From contig CAJXUY010000016.1 in assembly GCA_913060665.1 (NCBI GenBank), forward strand, positions 1-64,000: a DNA stretch of 64,000 nucleotides. The letters are read 5' to 3'. Positions 29,347 to 38,963 of this stretch are shown one piece after another. Numbering within the stretch: position 1 is the stretch's first letter; each line of letters starts with the position of its first letter. The stretch is from an uncultured Oleiphilaceae bacterium (lineage in GTDB: Bacteria; Pseudomonadota; Gammaproteobacteria; Pseudomonadales; Oleiphilaceae). The notes beneath the pieces are model-generated. The model was not told the DNA's origin. It made no database searches and saw only the letters and a program-made list of their open reading frames with translations. Made by a program: the position numbers and the translations under genes.

Positions 29347-29954
29347 TCCTCACTCCCCATATTCAAGAGTGAAGATGAAAGGGTAAAGTGCAAAATTTTC
29401 TCCTGATCCTCATCGATTGTCAGTTGAAATAAATCGAATGACCGCCCCAGTAACAACGCCTCCCCCCTTAGCATTTGAAGGTAATGAGGAACGGCATCTG
29501 CCTTAATAGCTTTGCCTTGCAGACCAACGGTCTCGCCACCATTTGCAAATTGAATGTGTGTCAACCACAACGTTTCTACCCGCTGTCGAGCCAACCCAAT
29601 CAATAAGTTGGAAAACGGGTAACGGTTTGCGGTAACCACTGAGCCCAGTCTCGCTAAAAGCTGTTTTCTGGCCTCGACCTGCTGACTCAATTTATGATTA
29701 AGTGTAATGAGCGACTCATCTTTCTGCATCCCTCTTAGCTGCTCCTCTTTTGTCATCACTCTCTGCTGAATTTGCTCCACGCCTTGCTGTTTAGCAGGAA
29801 CCTGAGCCTCAAGCGCCACCACTTGAGCACGATAGAAAAAGAGGAAAATTAACAGCACCACTATCAACAGCGATAGTCCGGTCGCCATCTGGGAAAGCGG
29901 TAATACGATATGCTTAGGCTTCAGCTCCTGGGTATATAAATTTATCTGCTGCAT
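29343..29954 (-). CDS. mshI2: PilN-like alignment protein (second MshI gene)
   Basis: This 203-residue protein starts MQQINLYTQELKPK, the typical PilN N-terminus that binds the PilM-like partner. It then has one membrane span (about 24-43, MATGLSLLIVVLLIFLFFY), a coiled coil (about 45-105) and a C-terminal small domain (NLLIGLARQRVETLWLTHIQF). It is often called MshI2. It overlaps mshI by 1 bp (TGATG) and mshJ by 4 bp, indicating a coupled complex. Confidence 0.85.
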   Translation of the reverse strand: MQQINLYTQELKPKHIVLPLSQMATGLSLLIVVLLIFLFFYRAQVVALEAQVPAKQQGVEQIQQRVMTKEEQLRGMQKDESLITLNHKLSQQVEARKQLLARLGSVVTANRYPFSNLLIGLARQRVETLWLTHIQFANGGETVGLQGKAIKADAVPHYLQMLRGEALLLGRSFDLFQLTIDEDQEKILHFTLSSSLLNMGSEE

Positions 29955-30904
29955 CAGGACTCCCTCTCCCTTAACGCAGCACCAATAGCAGCAAAACTCT
30001 CGATGAGCGTCTCGCCACCGCTACTTTGATCTGAGAACAAGGGAGAAACATCTAAGTTGTTAACGCTAACCGCCACATTCTGACTTAACATATTCGCCAA
30101 CGGAAATGATGTATCGGGACCGATCAACAACAGTTCTTTCGGCGGAACTTGCCCCATCTGACTTTCATAATAATCTAAAGACCGCTGCACCTCTAACGCC
30201 AACTGCTGAATGGTCGACTCCTGAGAAGCGGTGTTTTTAAGCGCGTCTAGCGAGAAGTCAAAGCGACGGGAAAAATAAACAGTATCCCCCTTACTAACCA
30301 GAATCATACCGAACCCCGGTCTCATAAATAACAACGCTAGGCCGTTTCCCGTTGAGTCATATCGCACGGATACGTTTCGCAATACTAACTCTGTAATGTC
30401 GATACTCTGCAACTCTAGACCAACATCACCAATCAGTCTGATATTTTCTTGCAACAACACTCGTCGAGCGCTGACCACGTTTACCAGACTACCCCGCCCC
30501 CTCGTCGCATCTTCAGGAAAATCAAACACATCAGTTATTGCATCATCAAGGGGGTAATCAATTAGATCTTTGACCTTCCAGCGGATAGCTTCAGACAACT
30601 CGCTTTCAGCCACCGGCGGCTTATCGGTTTGGAATATTTGATACTGATCAGAAGACAATACCAAGTTACACGGAAAACCTTTTAGCTCATGCTCATCAAC
30701 CAACCCTGCAAGCGCATCTTTGCGCTGCGCAGCTTTGCAGGCGATAAAGTCATGAAACACTACTTGAGCAGAGCTTTCATTATCACCCAGCATGGATTTT
30801 GCAATAGATATACCATCGGAGCGCACCTCCACACCGACTAACCCAGGCTTGTGTTTTTTCTTAAACAACGAAATCAGAAGATAGTCTCCCCAAGTAAAAC
30901 GCAC
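29954..30904 (-). CDS. mshI: PilM-like alignment protein MshI
   Basis: This cytoplasmic actin-like protein of the PilM/GspL class has about 316 residues from a GTG at 30904; there is no ATG near the start. Homologues usually begin just before FKKKHKPGLVGVEVRSDGI, so the true start may be a non-ATG codon about 11 residues later, where a GGGGAG lies upstream. The body has PilM features (AIRWKVKDLIDYPLDDAITD, IDITELVLRNV). It heads the leftward msh operon; mshH, usual at this end, is absent. Confidence 0.85.
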   Translation of the reverse strand: MRFTWGDYLLISLFKKKHKPGLVGVEVRSDGISIAKSMLGDNESSAQVVFHDFIACKAAQRKDALAGLVDEHELKGFPCNLVLSSDQYQIFQTDKPPVAESELSEAIRWKVKDLIDYPLDDAITDVFDFPEDATRGRGSLVNVVSARRVLLQENIRLIGDVGLELQSIDITELVLRNVSVRYDSTGNGLALLFMRPGFGMILVSKGDTVYFSRRFDFSLDALKNTASQESTIQQLALEVQRSLDYYESQMGQVPPKELLLIGPDTSFPLANMLSQNVAVSVNNLDVSPLFSDQSSGGETLIESFAAIGAALRERES

Positions 30905-30984
30905 TCTTTATAATTATAGTTAGAATAGTCCAGTAACTATTTGTTTGCCAACCCATTACTTATAAACAATTGTAAAAGCATAAA

Positions 30985-31013
30985 AAAAGGGAAGCTTAAC
31001 TAGCCTCCCTTTT
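30985..31013 (-). terminator. Rho-independent terminator after ectR
   Basis: The stem AAAAGGGA (30985-30992) pairs with TCCCTTTT (31006-31013), extended by a GC/GC pair inside the loop. On the minus strand seven T follow. It lies about 175 bp past the ectR stop and insulates the msh operon. The gap around it (30905-31188) also holds the msh operon promoter region, with no clear boxes. Confidence 0.8.
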
Positions 31014-31188
31014 GACGTTCTTCAAATCTCATGCAAACAATCCGATGTCTACAAGCGTGTGCAAGCAAAAATATTAGTCAATAACTGCTCACCCGACAAT
31101 AATGAGATAATACACAAAAACCACACAAAAACCAGCCTATAGAGCCCGCGTCCCTGCCATACAAACTCGAGTCAGCCAACTATACACA

Positions 31189-31704
31189 CTAGGTTTTATC
31201 GGCATACACCCCAGGCGAGTCAGGAGTTGCCGCCGACCGATCCAGCAAACCAACATCCAAAACAGGTGAGGCATCAATATGCTGCGCATCCATCATTTGA
31301 GCTACTCGCTGCAAACTTGAAATAATCATGGTCTTCTCCCAATCCTGAAGATCATTAAATTGGCGAGCAAACTGATCTTGTAGCGGAGCAGGCGCCGTTT
31401 TCAGTGTTTCATTAGCCCCCTCTGTTAGGTAGGCATGAACCTTTCGTTTATCCGTTTTTGAGCGCTCCCTAAATACCAGCTTACGCTTTTCTAACCGGTC
31501 AAGGATCGTGGTGACAGTCGCCTGACTCAAACTAATGTCATGGGCAAGCTCCCCTATCGTAACCTCACCCTTATCTCTAATCGCTTGCAATAACAGAATC
31601 TGAGGAGCTGTTAACCCTGTTGTTTTTGCCAGATGCTTCGAATGCAAGTCCGTTGCTCGAATAACTCGCCGCAACGCTACTAAGACTTCATCTACATGAT
31701 CCAA
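31189..31704 (-). CDS. ectR: MarR-family regulator of the ectoine operon (EctR)
   Basis: This 171-residue winged-helix protein has the MarR pattern: LTAPQILLLQAIRDKGEVTIGELA, recognition helix LSQATVTTILDRLEKR and wing FRERSKTDKRKVHAYLTEGA. A strong AAGGAGGG precedes the start. It is divergent from ectA, the arrangement of EctR in methylotrophs and halophiles, where it represses ectABC at low salt. The 229-bp gap should hold both promoters and its operator. The C-terminal 20 or so residues beyond the dimer helices are variable. Confidence 0.88.
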   Translation of the reverse strand: MDHVDEVLVALRRVIRATDLHSKHLAKTTGLTAPQILLLQAIRDKGEVTIGELAHDISLSQATVTTILDRLEKRKLVFRERSKTDKRKVHAYLTEGANETLKTAPAPLQDQFARQFNDLQDWEKTMIISSLQRVAQMMDAQHIDASPVLDVGLLDRSAATPDSPGVYADKT

Positions 31705-31800
31705 ACCAACACCCTCCTTAAATCACAAAAAGCTAAAATATAACTATACGGCCAGAACAGCTCGCTTGATAGAAATAAATCTTTATTTAGTGTACTATGT

Positions 31801-31812
31801 TTAGACATCTAA
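31801..31812. promoter_or_regulatory. Candidate EctR operator
   Basis: The palindrome TTAGA-CA-TCTAA lies in the ectR-ectA gap, 121 bp before ectA, next to TTTAGTGTACTATG, which could hold a -10-like element. MarR proteins bind such short inverted repeats. No footprint is available, so this is only a candidate. Confidence 0.4.
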
Positions 31813-31933
31813 TTATTTAAATCATCAAAAACCTAATAAAACGACATATATTGATAATTTTTTAAACAATACTGTACATATTTTACTTAGAGCTCTAATT
31901 TATATTTCGTTAAAAGCGAAAGGTTTCATAATA

Positions 31934-32431
31934 ATGCAAAATATTACACTTGCCACTCCTGAAGGCACCGACGGCTTTGGTGTATCTCAGTTAGTAGACC
32001 GGTGCCCCCCACTGGATGGCAATTCACGATACTGCAACCTTTTGCAATGCAGCCATTTCTCTAACACATCTGTCATCGCCAAAACTGACAATAAAACCGT
32101 AGGGTTTATTTCAGGATATTTATTACCCCAATCAAACAATACATTATTCATATGGCAGGTAGCGGTAGACAACTCAGCTCGCGGTATCGGATTAGCACAA
32201 AAAATGATACACAATATCGTTGAACGCAACGTTTGCGCACATGTATCGCACATTGAAACCACGATCACCAACGACAATAACGCCTCCTGGGCATTATTCG
32301 AAAGAATAGCTAAACACTACAGAGCGCCATTGTCTCGGTCAGTTATGTTTGATCGTTCAACTCACTTTGCAGACGCTCATGACACCGAATTTTTAGTAAG
32401 GATAGGCCCTCTCAAAAGCGATAACGCTTAA
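31934..32431 (+). CDS. ectA: L-2,4-diaminobutyrate N-acetyltransferase
   Basis: This 165-residue GNAT enzyme makes N-gamma-acetyl-diaminobutyrate from diaminobutyrate and acetyl-CoA, the second ectoine step. Motifs are CSHFSNTSVIAK, TVGFISGYLLP, the CoA loop VAVDNSARGIGLAQKM (motif A, consensus RxxGxA) and ETTITNDNNASWALFERIA. All match EctA. It is followed after 50 bp by ectB. Confidence 0.95.
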   Translation: MQNITLATPEGTDGFGVSQLVDRCPPLDGNSRYCNLLQCSHFSNTSVIAKTDNKTVGFISGYLLPQSNNTLFIWQVAVDNSARGIGLAQKMIHNIVERNVCAHVSHIETTITNDNNASWALFERIAKHYRAPLSRSVMFDRSTHFADAHDTEFLVRIGPLKSDNA

Positions 32432-32481
32432 GCCCTAACCTCAAGCCCCCCTATTTATAAGCTTATCTCCAAGGAGAAAGA

Positions 32482-33795
32482 ATGCAGATCTTTAAAGAAA
32501 TTGAGTCCGAAGTACAAAGTTATGCACGCTCATTTCCGGTTGTTTTCAATCGAGCAAAGATGGAACACCTCTATGGCGAAGACGGTACTGAATATCTTGA
32601 TTTTTTAGCTGGCGCAGGAACACTTAACTACGGCCACAATAACCCTCTTTTTAAACCACTACTGATGAAGTACATTGAAGAAGATGGAATCACCCATGGC
32701 CTTGATCTTCATACAAAAGCAAAAGGTGCCTTTTTAGAAACCTTCAATGAGAAGATACTGAAGCCAAGAGAGCTTGACTATGTCATGCAGTTTACTGGCC
32801 CTACAGGGACAAACGCAGTAGAGGCAGCACTCAAACTTGCTAGAAACATTACCGGTCGAGAAAACGTTATCGCGTTCACCAACGGTTTCCACGGTGTAAG
32901 TCTTGGCGCACTAGCTGCAACCGGCAACTCACATCACCGCGGAGCAGCAGGCGTAAGTCTAAATGGCGTCAGCAGAATGCCTTTTGATGGCTATATGGGC
33001 GATGAAATCGACACTACAGCTTATTTGGACAAAGTGTTGTCAGACTCAAGTAGCGGTATTGATCACCCTGCAGCCATTATCGTTGAGACCGTGCAAGGAG
33101 AAGGGGGCATAAACACCGCCAGCTTCGAATGGCTACGTAACTTAGAGAAGATTTGTAAAAAACATGAAATTCTTTTTATCATAGATGACATCCAGGCTGG
33201 CTGCGGCCGAACCGGCACATTCTTCAGCTTTGAAAAAGCAGGCATTAAACCTGACATGGTGACATTATCTAAATCTCTCGGAGGGTACGGACTTCCATTC
33301 GCAGTGGTTTTATTTCGCCCTGAACTCGACCAATGGAAACCAGGCGAACACAACGGCACTTTTAGAGGTAACAACTTCGCATTTGTCACCGCAAAAGCCG
33401 CTATTGATCACTATTGGTCTGATGATAAGTTTTCTAGTGAGGTCAAACGTAAAGGCGAGTATATAACCACGCGACTCAATAACATCGTTCAGAAGTACGG
33501 CGAAGGCAATTTTACAACCCGTGGTCGCGGGATGTTTCAAGGCATCAATTGCATTAACGGCGACCTAGCAGCCAAAATCACCCAAGCAGCATTTAAAGAC
33601 AACCTCATTATCGAAACCAGTGGCGCTGACGATCATATCGTTAAACTGCTATGCCCTCTCGTTATTAGCCAGGAAAACCTCACGAAAGGCATCAATATTA
33701 TCGAAAAAGCTATCCGTGAAGTGTGCGCAAAAGAAAACACTATCCCTGAAGAAAGTGACTACTTTGATGATGCAAAGATGGCGGGCAACCTTTAA
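32482..33795 (+). CDS. ectB: Diaminobutyrate--2-oxoglutarate transaminase
   Basis: This PLP-dependent class III aminotransferase of 437 residues turns aspartate semialdehyde into diaminobutyrate with glutamate, the first committed ectoine step. It has FTGPTGTNAVEAALKLAR (PLP phosphate site), IDDIQAGCGRTGTFFSFE (Asp for the PLP ring nitrogen) and TLSKSLGGYGLPFAV with the Schiff-base lysine. An AAGGAG lies 5 nt before the ATG. It is the second gene of ectABC-ask. Confidence 0.97.
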   Translation: MQIFKEIESEVQSYARSFPVVFNRAKMEHLYGEDGTEYLDFLAGAGTLNYGHNNPLFKPLLMKYIEEDGITHGLDLHTKAKGAFLETFNEKILKPRELDYVMQFTGPTGTNAVEAALKLARNITGRENVIAFTNGFHGVSLGALAATGNSHHRGAAGVSLNGVSRMPFDGYMGDEIDTTAYLDKVLSDSSSGIDHPAAIIVETVQGEGGINTASFEWLRNLEKICKKHEILFIIDDIQAGCGRTGTFFSFEKAGIKPDMVTLSKSLGGYGLPFAVVLFRPELDQWKPGEHNGTFRGNNFAFVTAKAAIDHYWSDDKFSSEVKRKGEYITTRLNNIVQKYGEGNFTTRGRGMFQGINCINGDLAAKITQAAFKDNLIIETSGADDHIVKLLCPLVISQENLTKGINIIEKAIREVCAKENTIPEESDYFDDAKMAGNL

Positions 33796-33854
33796 AGCCT
33801 CAGCTAAGCAACCTATACCCACCTTACCGACACAACTAAGGGGAACCAAGCAGC

Positions 33855-34241
33855 ATGATCATTAGACAGTTAAACGAAGCAAACAATTCAACCAGGCGAG
33901 TCGTTTCACCAGATGGAAACTGGGAAAGCACTCGACTTTTGCTGAAAGAAGACCACATGGGTTTTTCATTCCACATCACCACCATATACAAGGATGCTGA
34001 TTTTAGAATGCACTATCAGAATCACCTTGAATCGGTGTACTGCATGTCTGGAACAGGCGAAATAGTGAACCTGGAAGACGACACCGTACACCCAATCAAA
34101 GAAGGGACGCTTTATATTCTCGACAAACACGATAAGCATATTCTTCGCGCACATACCGAAATGAAAATGGCCTGCGTATTCAACCCGCCACTAAACGGCA
34201 AAGAAGTACACAACAAAGAAGGCGCTTACGAGCTGACGTAA
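33855..34241 (+). CDS. ectC: Ectoine synthase
   Basis: This 128-residue cupin enzyme closes the ring of N-acetyl-diaminobutyrate to give ectoine. It starts [20 protein letters not shown], as in EctC. The iron-binding region contains [15 protein letters not shown] and the later [20 protein letters not shown]. Its length is typical. It follows ectB by 59 bp and precedes the aspartate kinase. Confidence 0.97.
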   Translation: MIIRQLNEANNSTRRVVSPDGNWESTRLLLKEDHMGFSFHITTIYKDADFRMHYQNHLESVYCMSGTGEIVNLEDDTVHPIKEGTLYILDKHDKHILRAHTEMKMACVFNPPLNGKEVHNKEGAYELT

Positions 34242-34301
34242 AAAAGGCGCCCTTCATACTCTTGCGCGATGGAGCAAGGAAATACCCTCAAAGAGAAAAC
34301 A

Positions 34302-35744
34302 ATGCACTTACATACCGTAGAAAAAATTGGCGGCACTTCAATGAACAATTATGAAGCTGTTCGCGACAATATTGTTCGTAACCCTGCACTAGAAGCTAAC
34401 CTCTTCAAGCGTATTTTGGTTGTTTCAGCCTACAGCGGTATTACAGACTTATTACTTGAACACAAGAAAACGGGTCTACCAGGTGTTTTTTCACTTTTTT
34501 CAAACAGTACAAACGACAATGATTGGCGCTCCATGCTTGAGAACGTCAAACAAAAGATGTTTGACATAAACCACTCACTATTTCAAACATCTTCCCAAAT
34601 AGATAATGCTAATCAGTTTGTATCTGAACGTATTAATGATGCAGAGTCTTGTCTAAATGACTTACAACGGCTGTGTACTCACGGGCACTTCTCTCTCGAA
34701 ACCCACCTTGACTCTGTGAGAGAGATGTTAGCGTGCATAGGGGAAGCCCATAGCGCCAGAAACACCGCACAACTATTAAACCAAGACGGTATCAACGCTT
34801 GCTTCGTCGATCTTACGGGGTGGCGAAGTCCTAATCAAATATCTCTAGATAAACGCATCAAACAGGCGTTTTCCGATATAGACTTGGCATTCACAATTCC
34901 CGTTGTGACAGGCTATGCCCATAGTGAGGAAGGCCTCATGACTCACTTCGATAGAGGCTATAGCGAGATGACTTTTAGCCGCATAGCGGTGCTAACCAAA
35001 GCAAACGAAGCAGTCATCCATAAGGAGTTTCACCTAAGCAGTGCAGACCCACGTTTGGTGGGCGAAGAAAACGCTGTACCAATTGGCAGAACTAATTACG
35101 ATGTAGCCGACCAACTTGCGAATCTAGGCATGGAAGCGATACACCCTAAGGCCGCCAAAGGACTACGTCAGAATAAGATCCCCCTGCGTGTCAGAAACAC
35201 CTTTGAACCAGAACACTATGGAACACTCATTACTCAAGATTATGTGAGTGATGTACCCTGTGTCGAGATTATTGCGGGACGCAAAGGCATCTGCGCAATT
35301 GAGCTATTTGACCAGGATATGACCGGTAATATCGCTGAATACGACCACTCAATAATCAGCATATTTAAACAACTCAATGTCTCGACTATTGCCAAAGATG
35401 TTAATGCAAACACGATCACCCACTATGTCGATGCAGACTCTAGTAACTTAAAACACATCACAGCACAACTCGAAGGCCGTTACCCCGACGCAGAAATAAG
35501 CCAACGTACAGTCGCCATTGTGTCAGCAATCGGTAGCGACATGCAGGTTCCAGGAATGCTGTCTAAAACGGTTAATGCCTTAGCAGAACAGAGCATCAGT
35601 ATTCTGGCCATTCACCAATCCATGCGCCAAGTTGATATGCAGTTTATTATTGACGAACGAGATTATGAAACAGCAGTAAAAAGCCTGCACCGCTGCCTAG
35701 TTGAGGTACATGATCACGGCAAGGCGATATGCCTCGCATCGTAA
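34302..35744 (+). CDS. ask: Ectoine-specific aspartate kinase
   Basis: I start it at 34302 (MHLHTVEKIGGTSM), the usual start of the Ask_Ect group, giving 480 residues; an upstream ATG at 34269 would add 11 unusual residues. The kinase domain has KIGGTSM, RILVVSAYSGITD and GYAHSEEGLMTHFDRGYSEMT (a variant of the DRGGSD region). Two C-terminal ACT domains follow (FKQLNVSTIAKDV, VSAIGSDMQVPGMLSKTV). Ask_Ect enzymes supply aspartyl phosphate without the normal feedback inhibition, boosting ectoine output under salt stress. Confidence 0.93.
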   Translation: MHLHTVEKIGGTSMNNYEAVRDNIVRNPALEANLFKRILVVSAYSGITDLLLEHKKTGLPGVFSLFSNSTNDNDWRSMLENVKQKMFDINHSLFQTSSQIDNANQFVSERINDAESCLNDLQRLCTHGHFSLETHLDSVREMLACIGEAHSARNTAQLLNQDGINACFVDLTGWRSPNQISLDKRIKQAFSDIDLAFTIPVVTGYAHSEEGLMTHFDRGYSEMTFSRIAVLTKANEAVIHKEFHLSSADPRLVGEENAVPIGRTNYDVADQLANLGMEAIHPKAAKGLRQNKIPLRVRNTFEPEHYGTLITQDYVSDVPCVEIIAGRKGICAIELFDQDMTGNIAEYDHSIISIFKQLNVSTIAKDVNANTITHYVDADSSNLKHITAQLEGRYPDAEISQRTVAIVSAIGSDMQVPGMLSKTVNALAEQSISILAIHQSMRQVDMQFIIDERDYETAVKSLHRCLVEVHDHGKAICLAS

Positions 35745-35975
35745 TAGCAAACAGCTAACAGGTTAATATCTCTAGCCTCACTCAATTCCCTATAACTAAT
35801 CAAGTAATCTTTAGTACGGGTCAAAATGGTTATACACACCCATAAAAAAACAGTGACAAAAAAAGTCGATACAAATCATATCATTAACAATCAAAAGCTT
35901 GTCAAAAAATAAAATATGTAATGTTTTTTGTAAAATTAATCGAATATAACCCTATATACTTTACATAAGATGTAG

Positions 35976-36243
35976 CTCCAACTGCAATCTAAATGGCGAT
36001 TATTTACATCAGATAATGACGCTAGCTCATGTTTATTTGATACCGGTAAAGAGTCGTATTTTTATACCATAGAATCATCAGGCGCGCCTCGTGAATAATT
36101 TCATAGAAAAATGTGACCGATTACTGGCATTCTCCATAAGTCTTAATCCAGAGCGCTATACCTTTTTAAATAACTGTATCAGCCTTGCAATCAATAAATA
36201 CTATGTAATAGAAGCAAACCCTTTTAAATCGCGATTCTCCTGA
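35976..36243 (+). pseudogene. Broken small gene at the island edge
   Basis: Two overlapping plus-strand frames look coding. The first runs 35976-36098 without a start codon and reads WRLFTSDNDASSCLFDTG and YFYTIESSGAPRE. The second starts at a GTG at 36091 and runs to 36243 (50 residues, FIEKCDRLLAFSISLNPER). Together they look like one gene of about 90 codons split by a frameshift, or a fragment left by insertion of the defence island. The second overlaps the 3' end of res. I recognise no family. The rest of the gap after ask (35745-35975) is AT-rich and shows nothing. Confidence 0.35.
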
Positions 36244-38948
36244 ACTTCATCATGAGGAATTAACAAGTACACCCATGGCTTACCACCATTTTTGATTAAG
36301 TAATCCGTAGCATTGGCACACCATTTTTTTGCAGCTTCAGCTTTACTTTCTACCAAAACGTCGCCTATATCACGACGGGCCTTGGTTTCAACCAGAATAA
36401 CTTTGTCATCTAGTTCTGCAACAAAATCGGGTAAATACTCTCGATGATGAATACCGTCTTTATAGAAAATCTGGAATTGGCCGCTCACAGGCTTAAACCA
36501 CTTTTTCGCTTCTCGTTCTAGAATTAGAGCAAATGTACGCTCAGTATCTGAGTCAAATTTCTGCACGTCATACAGGCACTTTCGGAAACCACCGAAAAGC
36601 ATTTTTTTGATCTTTCCTTTATCTTGAAGCGTATTGCGAAGGTTATGAATCTCCCTTTCACCAGTGGTATAGGCTGCATCTCTTAGGCGCACAAAACCAG
36701 AAGTTACTGTAACCTCATAACTACTCGCTTTTTCCCAATAATGCTCAGACATTTGAGCGTGAATATTATCAGCGATACGTTTGCCGAAGCCGAAGAATAT
36801 GTTGTGCAGTTCATCTTCGCTGTATTCGCTTACGTCTCTAAAATAATTGACTGATTGAGTAGCCAAGTCATAAATAAGCTCAGCATGTTCGTCATAAGAT
36901 ATGTCGTCATAATCAACTAAGTGTTCAACAATATAATCTTCCAGACGTACATACTTTTTCTCTGGCATCGAGGCAATACTAATTTGTTCACTGGTCTGCA
37001 GGCTTTGTGATATCAAGTCACGGTTAGTTGGTTGTAGATTAAGTTGCCCCATCTCTAGAAGAAAAGGAGTATAACCATAGGTAATTTCTCCAGATGGTAC
37101 GACGATAACACGAGGTATGTCGATTGTTTGCTCTACCACTAACTCAGTGGCCTTCGTTATCACCTCTTGCAGGCTTACTTTTTCTTCATCCTCTAATAAA
37201 GATTGCTGTTGGCCACTAATTTGTTCACTAACAGCCTGATATACCTCTGCTTGAACTTCTTTACTCAGTAACGCTTTGCTCGTAGGCGCTTCGCTTGGTT
37301 TGCTTTGATAGCCTTGTAATATGCGTAAAGTCGCTAATGCAACTTCTCGCTCGGCTACGCCATTAAAAACTGGTTCTGATTTCTCTGTTAAGGTCTCCGA
37401 GGCGTTAGAGGAGTAGTCGAAGCCCGTAGCGCTTTGTACAGAAATTCCGGTGAAAAGCCCTTCAAGTCTAGAGACTACAGACACACTATCTTTAGGTTGC
37501 TCAGGGTCATTTTCCTCTAAAATAACCTGCCGTAACCTTAGAGGATTATTTGGGTTATTAGCTTCATCAACAATATCCTGAAACCGGTCGTGCGCAACAA
37601 TATTTAATCGATCAACAGCATCTACGCCTGTGCGTTTGCCATAAGGCAATCGTAGGCCTCGACCAATAGACTGTTCGATTAGCGTTCTCGCATTCGCCGC
37701 ACGCAAAGGAACGATGGTATAAAGATTGGTAACATCCCAACCTTCTTTTAGCATGTTTACATGAATAACAATTTCGGTAGGTTCATCGACACTTTCAACC
37801 GCTAGTAATCGCAAAATCATTGTTTCTTCAGCGGCACCGCTTTTAGAGCTATCTACCTGGATAGCTTTACCTTTGTATGAACCATTAAAGAAAGCATCAG
37901 ATTCAATTCGCTCAAGTAATTCTGAAGCGTGAGTGGTATCCCGTGCAATGACTAGCATAAATGGTTTTACTAGTTTAACGTCATGCTGCTTAGCGTAAGT
38001 GAACAACTCTAATTTAGTCGCTTCGTGTAAACGAATACCATCTTCTAACTTCACTTGCTCTAATTGCTCAGGACTGTATTGTTTAGGATCAAAATTACGC
38101 TGGGTTACGACAGCAGGTTCTTTGACAAAACCATCATCCATCGCGCGAGCCAGTGGATAATCGACAACGACATTTTTGAAAGGAACGGGACCTTTATTTG
38201 ATTCTGTAAAAGGCGTTGCGGTTAGCTCCAACCCCAAACGAGGGTTTAATTCATTAATAGCTCGCATTCCCGCATTTGCACGATAGCGGTGAGATTCATC
38301 CATTAACAAAACCAAATCATCAAGTTCAGATAGATAGTTAAAGTAACTATCGCCCAAGTATTCGGATAATCTCTTCATTCTAGGTGCTTTTCCACCTCGG
38401 ACTTCAGACACTATTTTGGCAATATTAAAGATATTAATACGGACTTCTTGAGCCTTTCCAAAAAGATCCTGCCTTAGTAGCGCCCCCTTTTGTTCATAAT
38501 TATCACCAGTAATGACGATAGGCCGATTAACGGCGAACTCTGCAATACCTCTGAATACGTACTTAGGGGATGACGGGTCGTCAAAATCAGCTATTAGCTT
38601 ATTGTAAATGGTCAGGTTAGGCGCTAAAACAAAGAAATTATTAATACCATGAGCTTGGTGCAAATAGCTTATAAACGCTCCCATTAACCTTGTTTTACCT
38701 ACGCCAGTTGCGAGCGCAAAACAAAGTGAGGGGAAGTCACGTTCAAAGTCAGATAGTGTAGGAAACTCTGCACTTAGTGTTTTAAGTAAGGGCTCTATAT
38801 CTCGGGACTGAGATAATGTTTCAGGGGCAGCTTCAATAGCTAAAGCTAAAGCACTCAGAGATTCCTCCTGAGGTTTACGTAAACTTAAGCGCCCAGTAAT
38901 AGCCTTAAGGATTCGGGCATTGCCAGTATTGATTGTATTTGCTGTCAT
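36201..38948 (-). CDS. Type III restriction enzyme Res subunit (helicase-nuclease)
   Basis: This 915-residue protein has an SF2 helicase core: Walker A ATGVGKT (80-86), DESH (about 218), LTATPF, and motif VI QSIGRGLRLPYGKR (about 425-438). The C-terminus carries a PD-(D/E)xK nuclease (LPDFVAELDDKVILVETKA), with the Asp and the ExK triad in place. It should travel along DNA and cut between two inversely oriented unmodified sites, in complex with Mod. The gene follows mod by 15 bp and closes the operon. It looks intact. Confidence 0.93.
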   Translation of the reverse strand: MTANTINTGNARILKAITGRLSLRKPQEESLSALALAIEAAPETLSQSRDIEPLLKTLSAEFPTLSDFERDFPSLCFALATGVGKTRLMGAFISYLHQAHGINNFFVLAPNLTIYNKLIADFDDPSSPKYVFRGIAEFAVNRPIVITGDNYEQKGALLRQDLFGKAQEVRINIFNIAKIVSEVRGGKAPRMKRLSEYLGDSYFNYLSELDDLVLLMDESHRYRANAGMRAINELNPRLGLELTATPFTESNKGPVPFKNVVVDYPLARAMDDGFVKEPAVVTQRNFDPKQYSPEQLEQVKLEDGIRLHEATKLELFTYAKQHDVKLVKPFMLVIARDTTHASELLERIESDAFFNGSYKGKAIQVDSSKSGAAEETMILRLLAVESVDEPTEIVIHVNMLKEGWDVTNLYTIVPLRAANARTLIEQSIGRGLRLPYGKRTGVDAVDRLNIVAHDRFQDIVDEANNPNNPLRLRQVILEENDPEQPKDSVSVVSRLEGLFTGISVQSATGFDYSSNASETLTEKSEPVFNGVAEREVALATLRILQGYQSKPSEAPTSKALLSKEVQAEVYQAVSEQISGQQQSLLEDEEKVSLQEVITKATELVVEQTIDIPRVIVVPSGEITYGYTPFLLEMGQLNLQPTNRDLISQSLQTSEQISIASMPEKKYVRLEDYIVEHLVDYDDISYDEHAELIYDLATQSVNYFRDVSEYSEDELHNIFFGFGKRIADNIHAQMSEHYWEKASSYEVTVTSGFVRLRDAAYTTGEREIHNLRNTLQDKGKIKKMLFGGFRKCLYDVQKFDSDTERTFALILEREAKKWFKPVSGQFQIFYKDGIHHREYLPDFVAELDDKVILVETKARRDIGDVLVESKAEAAKKWCANATDYLIKNGGKPWVYLLIPHDEVQENRDLKGFASIT

Positions 38949-38963
38949 TCTTATATTCCGCCC

